Shown here: in pieces, positions 60,908 to 64,000 of the stretch
Layout: each line of letters begins with the position of its first letter
How positions within the stretch are numbered: position 1 is the first letter of the stretch
NCBI GenBank assembly: GCA_949130495.1
Contig: OX422207.1
Coordinates: forward strand, 838,059,573-838,123,572
Reading direction: 5' to 3'
From: Sambucus nigra
Lineage: Eukaryota; Streptophyta; Magnoliopsida; Dipsacales; Adoxaceae
Length of the DNA stretch: 64,000 nt
Notes under the pieces: model-generated
Told to the model about the DNA's origin: nothing
Seen by the model: only the letters and a program-made list of their open reading frames with translations
Database searches by the model: none
Position numbers and translations under genes: made by a program

Positions 60908-61675
60908 CTAATGGCTGGACTCTCCCGATCTCTTGCCCTCAGCCATGTGAAAGCGATGATCCTGGCAATGGAGTAATGCAGCGTTAACCACATCAGAATA
61001 GGTGGCTAACGAGAGGTTCCCTAACAAGTGCTGACGAATCCTCCATGTCAACCCATCTGTGAATTTCTGTATCTTCTTCTCTTCAGTAGGTATCTCATCT
61101 GGGACAATATTCAGCAAATTGGTGAACTCGGCCTCGTACTCGGCCACAGTCTTACCCTCCTGTCGAAGGTTCATCAGCTTCCTCCTCATTTCCGTGTGAA
61201 CAGCCGACGAACAGTACTTGCGGTCGAACCGCACCCAGAACTCCTGAATCGTGAGAGTATCCCTCTCCTCTACGGTGGTAATAGACTCCCACCACTGTAG
61301 TGCAGATCCCACTAGCTTAAAAGTAGCTACTACCTGCCTCTGAACGTCAGTGCACTCATACATCCTCAAGTGCCTCTGTATATCTTTTCTCCATTGACTC
61401 GAAATCACTACATCGGAGCTACCTGCGAACTCCGGAGGGTGTGCTTTCTGAAAGGCATCACGTACCCGTTCCCAAGCAGACGGGAATGCATTTGCCTGAA
61501 CTGGCGCGGCAACTGGCGCCTGGGGTGGTGCCTGCTGAACTATGGCAAGTGCGGCATTTACCGCCTGGGCTACTATGGCAGCAAGCTCAGCGGCATTCAT
61601 CGTGCCCTGAACTGGTGCGAGCTGTGGTTCTGGCGTTGCATTCCTGGGAACCCATTGTGCACGTCGTGGAGGCAT
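60908..61675 (-). pseudogene. gag: element D gag capsid (Retrotrans_gag)
   Basis: 255 codons from an ATG 186 bases inside the 5' LTR edge. MPPRRAQW start, Ala/Gln-rich stretch, then the PF03732 capsid domain: HPPEFAGSSDVVISSQWRKD, GSALQWWESI, FWVRFDRKY, LRQEGKTVAEYEAEF. Ends at a TAG (60908-60910) after RSGESSH, after which the frame continues into the nucleocapsid. Confidence 0.93.
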
Positions 61676-61846
61676 TCTGAAACAAGAATAAAGTCTATAA
61701 GTTCGCAGTTATAAACTCAAAATAGCTGAAGAACGTAGCATATATAAAAGAATACAACAGTCCTAAAATATAGGGCTCTACATCAAAGAAAGCTCAGCGG
61801 AAAACATAATAAGCCGTACAGATCCTAAAGGACACTAGAACCTGAT

Positions 61847-61858
61847 GCTCTGATACCA
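61847..61858 (-). other. primer-binding site of element D
   Basis: Minus-strand TGGTATCAGAGC, two bases from the LTR end; initiator tRNA-Met type. Confidence 0.93.
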
Positions 61859-61860
61859 CC

Positions 61861-64000
61861 TGTAACACCCCGACTAATTAAATACCGGGTAGCAAATCCT
61901 TTATTAAATTAATTCAAAATGCCAAGTTGGTTCAGTTAATAACATCACTGTCGAAAACATTTTTATAATTACTAACCACCTAGTATTTAAAAGTAAGTGC
62001 CAAATTTTAAGTTAAGTCTGATTAACATGCAGTATAAGAATAATGAAAGAATAACATCCATTCACCATAATAAAGTAATGAAATAACCAACACATAATAA
62101 TAAGAGGTCCGGAGGAAAACTCCTCATAACAATACCACAATTGAAAGTAAATATGACAATTCTGAATCCTGAATAAATTACATGCCCGAAATCTGAATAA
62201 CTGAAATACTGAAATGTCTAAAAGAAATGGGCGACATGCCCTACAACTGATAACATGCTGAGTGTGGAATCAAAGTAGATGAAGCGTCTACTAGCAAGGT
62301 CCTGTAACTTCCACAAACATCTACAGCTCGTCACCTGAATGAGAATCCTAAGCATGGTGTCCTTGTGGCTAGGCACCTAAAATGGTTTTTACAAAAAAAT
62401 AGGTTTGAAAGCAAATGGGTCAGAGCCCGAAAGTGGAAATCATTTTAAAAACAGCAAGTGTTTTAATATCATTAAAACATTAAATGCAAAGTACATGTTA
62501 GGACGTGCACTCACATGAAATTCTCACCTCTCGACTACATGTGCACTCCTAACGTACCATACCCATCTAGATTGACATACATAACTAACTAACCGTAATA
62601 AGTTCTACCCCTTACTACTCACATCCCATATTACATTCTAGCGTTATCAATAAAATAGAGGGCTTTACTTAAATTCCGATTCTCAATTAAGCAACACAAT
62701 TCATTTAGGTTATCCCTTTATATATATATACTCACAACGTTTCCATATTATCACACAACTCCACATAAAAGTTCTTCATTAACTTAGTGTATATTAATCA
62801 CGTCATAAATATAAAATATAAGCACACCGAGACCAAGCTGTGGTGCACACATACTCTGCTATCCATCCCAGTACATCACGTACATAAGGATCACGCATTC
62901 CGAATCTCTCAGGAATCGTTCTCAGATAACAACATCACAAATAATGGAGGCGAACACAGTCACATCACATGGGTCACGCACATACCTACGCTCCTACGAT
63001 CAGCAGACTCATTAACATCCCAATAAGTCCTTCTCTGACCTATGTTCATCGAGGTAACCAGTCTAAATCCGGGCAACACAAGGATTAGAGGGCCCTAAGC
63101 GAACGCAAACCTCCCGTGATAGCAAGTATGGTAGGTATGTCATACACATAAAATCAATACAAATACTAAGTATGCACACGTCTTAGTAATCACCATAATA
63201 TATTGGTGGTACACTTCTCATTCTCGTACCGACATATAGTACTACACACTTTATGTGTTCCCGGTTAATATAATAAATTAGGCCGTCTATAGCTCACATC
63301 GTAATAGACACTCACGTCCTACTTCATATTCTTCCTTAGGTTCAACTACACAACTAGGTTTGACTCCTCATGATATCCCAAACATCTCAAATATACCAAT
63401 TAATCATCAAGGTAAGGTTATCTCTATGTATACACGAGGTTACGGGACACTCGGGATCAAAACAGGCTAAATAGCCTAAACTGTCAACTCGTTCGAAGTC
63501 TCGTTCGAACGAGGCTGTTCGAACGAGAGTTCGTTCGAACGAACTGAGACTTCTAACGAGATCTCGTTCGAATCAAGTGGGCTATCTAACGAGGTCTCGT
63601 TCGAACGAACTTCACCCTCGTTAGAAGTCAATGGTCAACTCGTTAGAAGCTCGTTCGAACGACCTGGGCAGGTCTTCTAACGAGCGACCAGTTTCGAGCC
63701 CAGAAATCCTTATTTCGTTTTTCCCAATTCTCTTCACTTCTAATCTCCTCTAAATGTCATTCTAACACTTGTTCAAGGTTCCTAATCATCCTTAAACATA
63801 TCTAGGTCATATACTAACAAGTTTTGTGGGTTTAATCATTATAAATCTCATCCAAATATCAAATCCATACATATATCCCCAATTTCAAGAACATGAACCC
63901 TAAGATTTACAAATCATCAAAGAGTCTAAATAAATCCGTTTTTTTTTCATCCCAAAATGTATTAACATCAGATTATTCACCTATGTATAGTTCTACATGC
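61861..64000 (-). repeat. 5' LTR of element D, cut by window end
   Basis: 2140 bp seen of about 2960. Starts TGTAACACCCCGAC on the + strand. The frame at 62787-63026 is not a gene. Confidence 0.95.
63488..63688. repeat. GTTCGAAC palindromic array, D right LTR
   Basis: Same array as in the left LTR but with five GTTCGAAC copies. One 14-bp segment between two copies (GAGGCCGTTCGAAC) is missing near 63660. Confidence 0.9.

Larger units (their letters stand above)
54041..64000 (-). mobile_element. element D: Tekay-type chromovirus (Ty3/gypsy), nearly complete
   Basis: 3' LTR 54041-57004, purine tract 57005-57016, gag-pol 57047-61675, primer-binding site 61847-61858, 5' LTR from 61861 running off the window. 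Gene order gag, protease, RT, RNase H, integrase, chromodomain, plus long LTRs, is the Tekay/Del pattern. It entered element E's RT (possible target site CCATA, 54036-54040; the other copy is outside). I count about 48 substitutions over 2.1 kb between LTRs (about 2.2%). At a commonly used plant LTR rate of 1.3e-8 per site per year that is a bit under one million years. Confidence 0.95.

Noticed and set aside
60156..61714. Plus-strand frames opposite gag of element D
   Set aside because: Shadows of the GC-richer minus-strand gag.

Overview
This window looks like repeat-dense intergenic chromatin from a flowering plant, probably a eudicot. It is AT-rich, has no prokaryotic-style gene organisation, and almost every coding stretch is a plant retrotransposon domain. 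I found no tRNA or rRNA gene and no confident host gene. The only host-gene hint is a pair of candidate exons at 27234-27299 and 6888-7044 (minus strand). All retroelement reading frames carry stops or frameshifts.

Layout: (1) 1-5573 is the 3' part of a Tat-lineage Ty3/gypsy element on the + strand: a 41-bp tandem repeat, a broken spliced antisense ORF with the plant 'putative gypsy type transposon' domain, a polypurine tract and a 533-bp 3' LTR with TATA box and poly(A) signal. (2) 5574-7264 is flank with a possible MITE. (3) 7270-27110 is a three-level nest. A Tekay-type solo LTR (A, TSD CATGC) was entered by a gag-only Sirevirus-like copia element (B, 9299-26116, TSD CCACC). B was entered by a full-length copia element (C, 12193-21995, TSD ACGGT). 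LTR divergence by eye is higher in B than in C, as nesting requires. (4) 27116-31847 holds a LINE fragment and a decayed Tekay-like LTR plus gag start. (5) 31848-36420 repeats the Tat 3' architecture in decayed form. (6) 36900-38720 is another gypsy LTR fragment. (7) 38730-48015 is an Ogre/Tat-like remnant with several tandem arrays, a plant-mobile-domain pseudogene, a DUF7745-like pseudogene and, on the opposite strand, an integrase remnant. (8) 48610-52300 is a minus-strand L1-type LINE. (9) 52717-54040 is the 3' end of a small copia element (E), cut by element D. (10) 54041-64000 is a nearly complete Tekay chromovirus (D, minus strand). Its gag-pol is one open frame interrupted only by five stop codons, and its two 3-kb LTRs differ by about 2%.

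The most unusual signal is a CpG-rich palindromic array built on GTTCGAAC. It occurs in the LTRs of two unrelated elements, B (Copia) and D (Gypsy), with the same accessory motifs. The corresponding part of solo LTR A instead carries an ATCG-repeat palindrome. The other theme is recurrent antisense or tail-to-tail accessory ORFs beside tandem repeats in Tat/Ogre elements, seen up to three times here.
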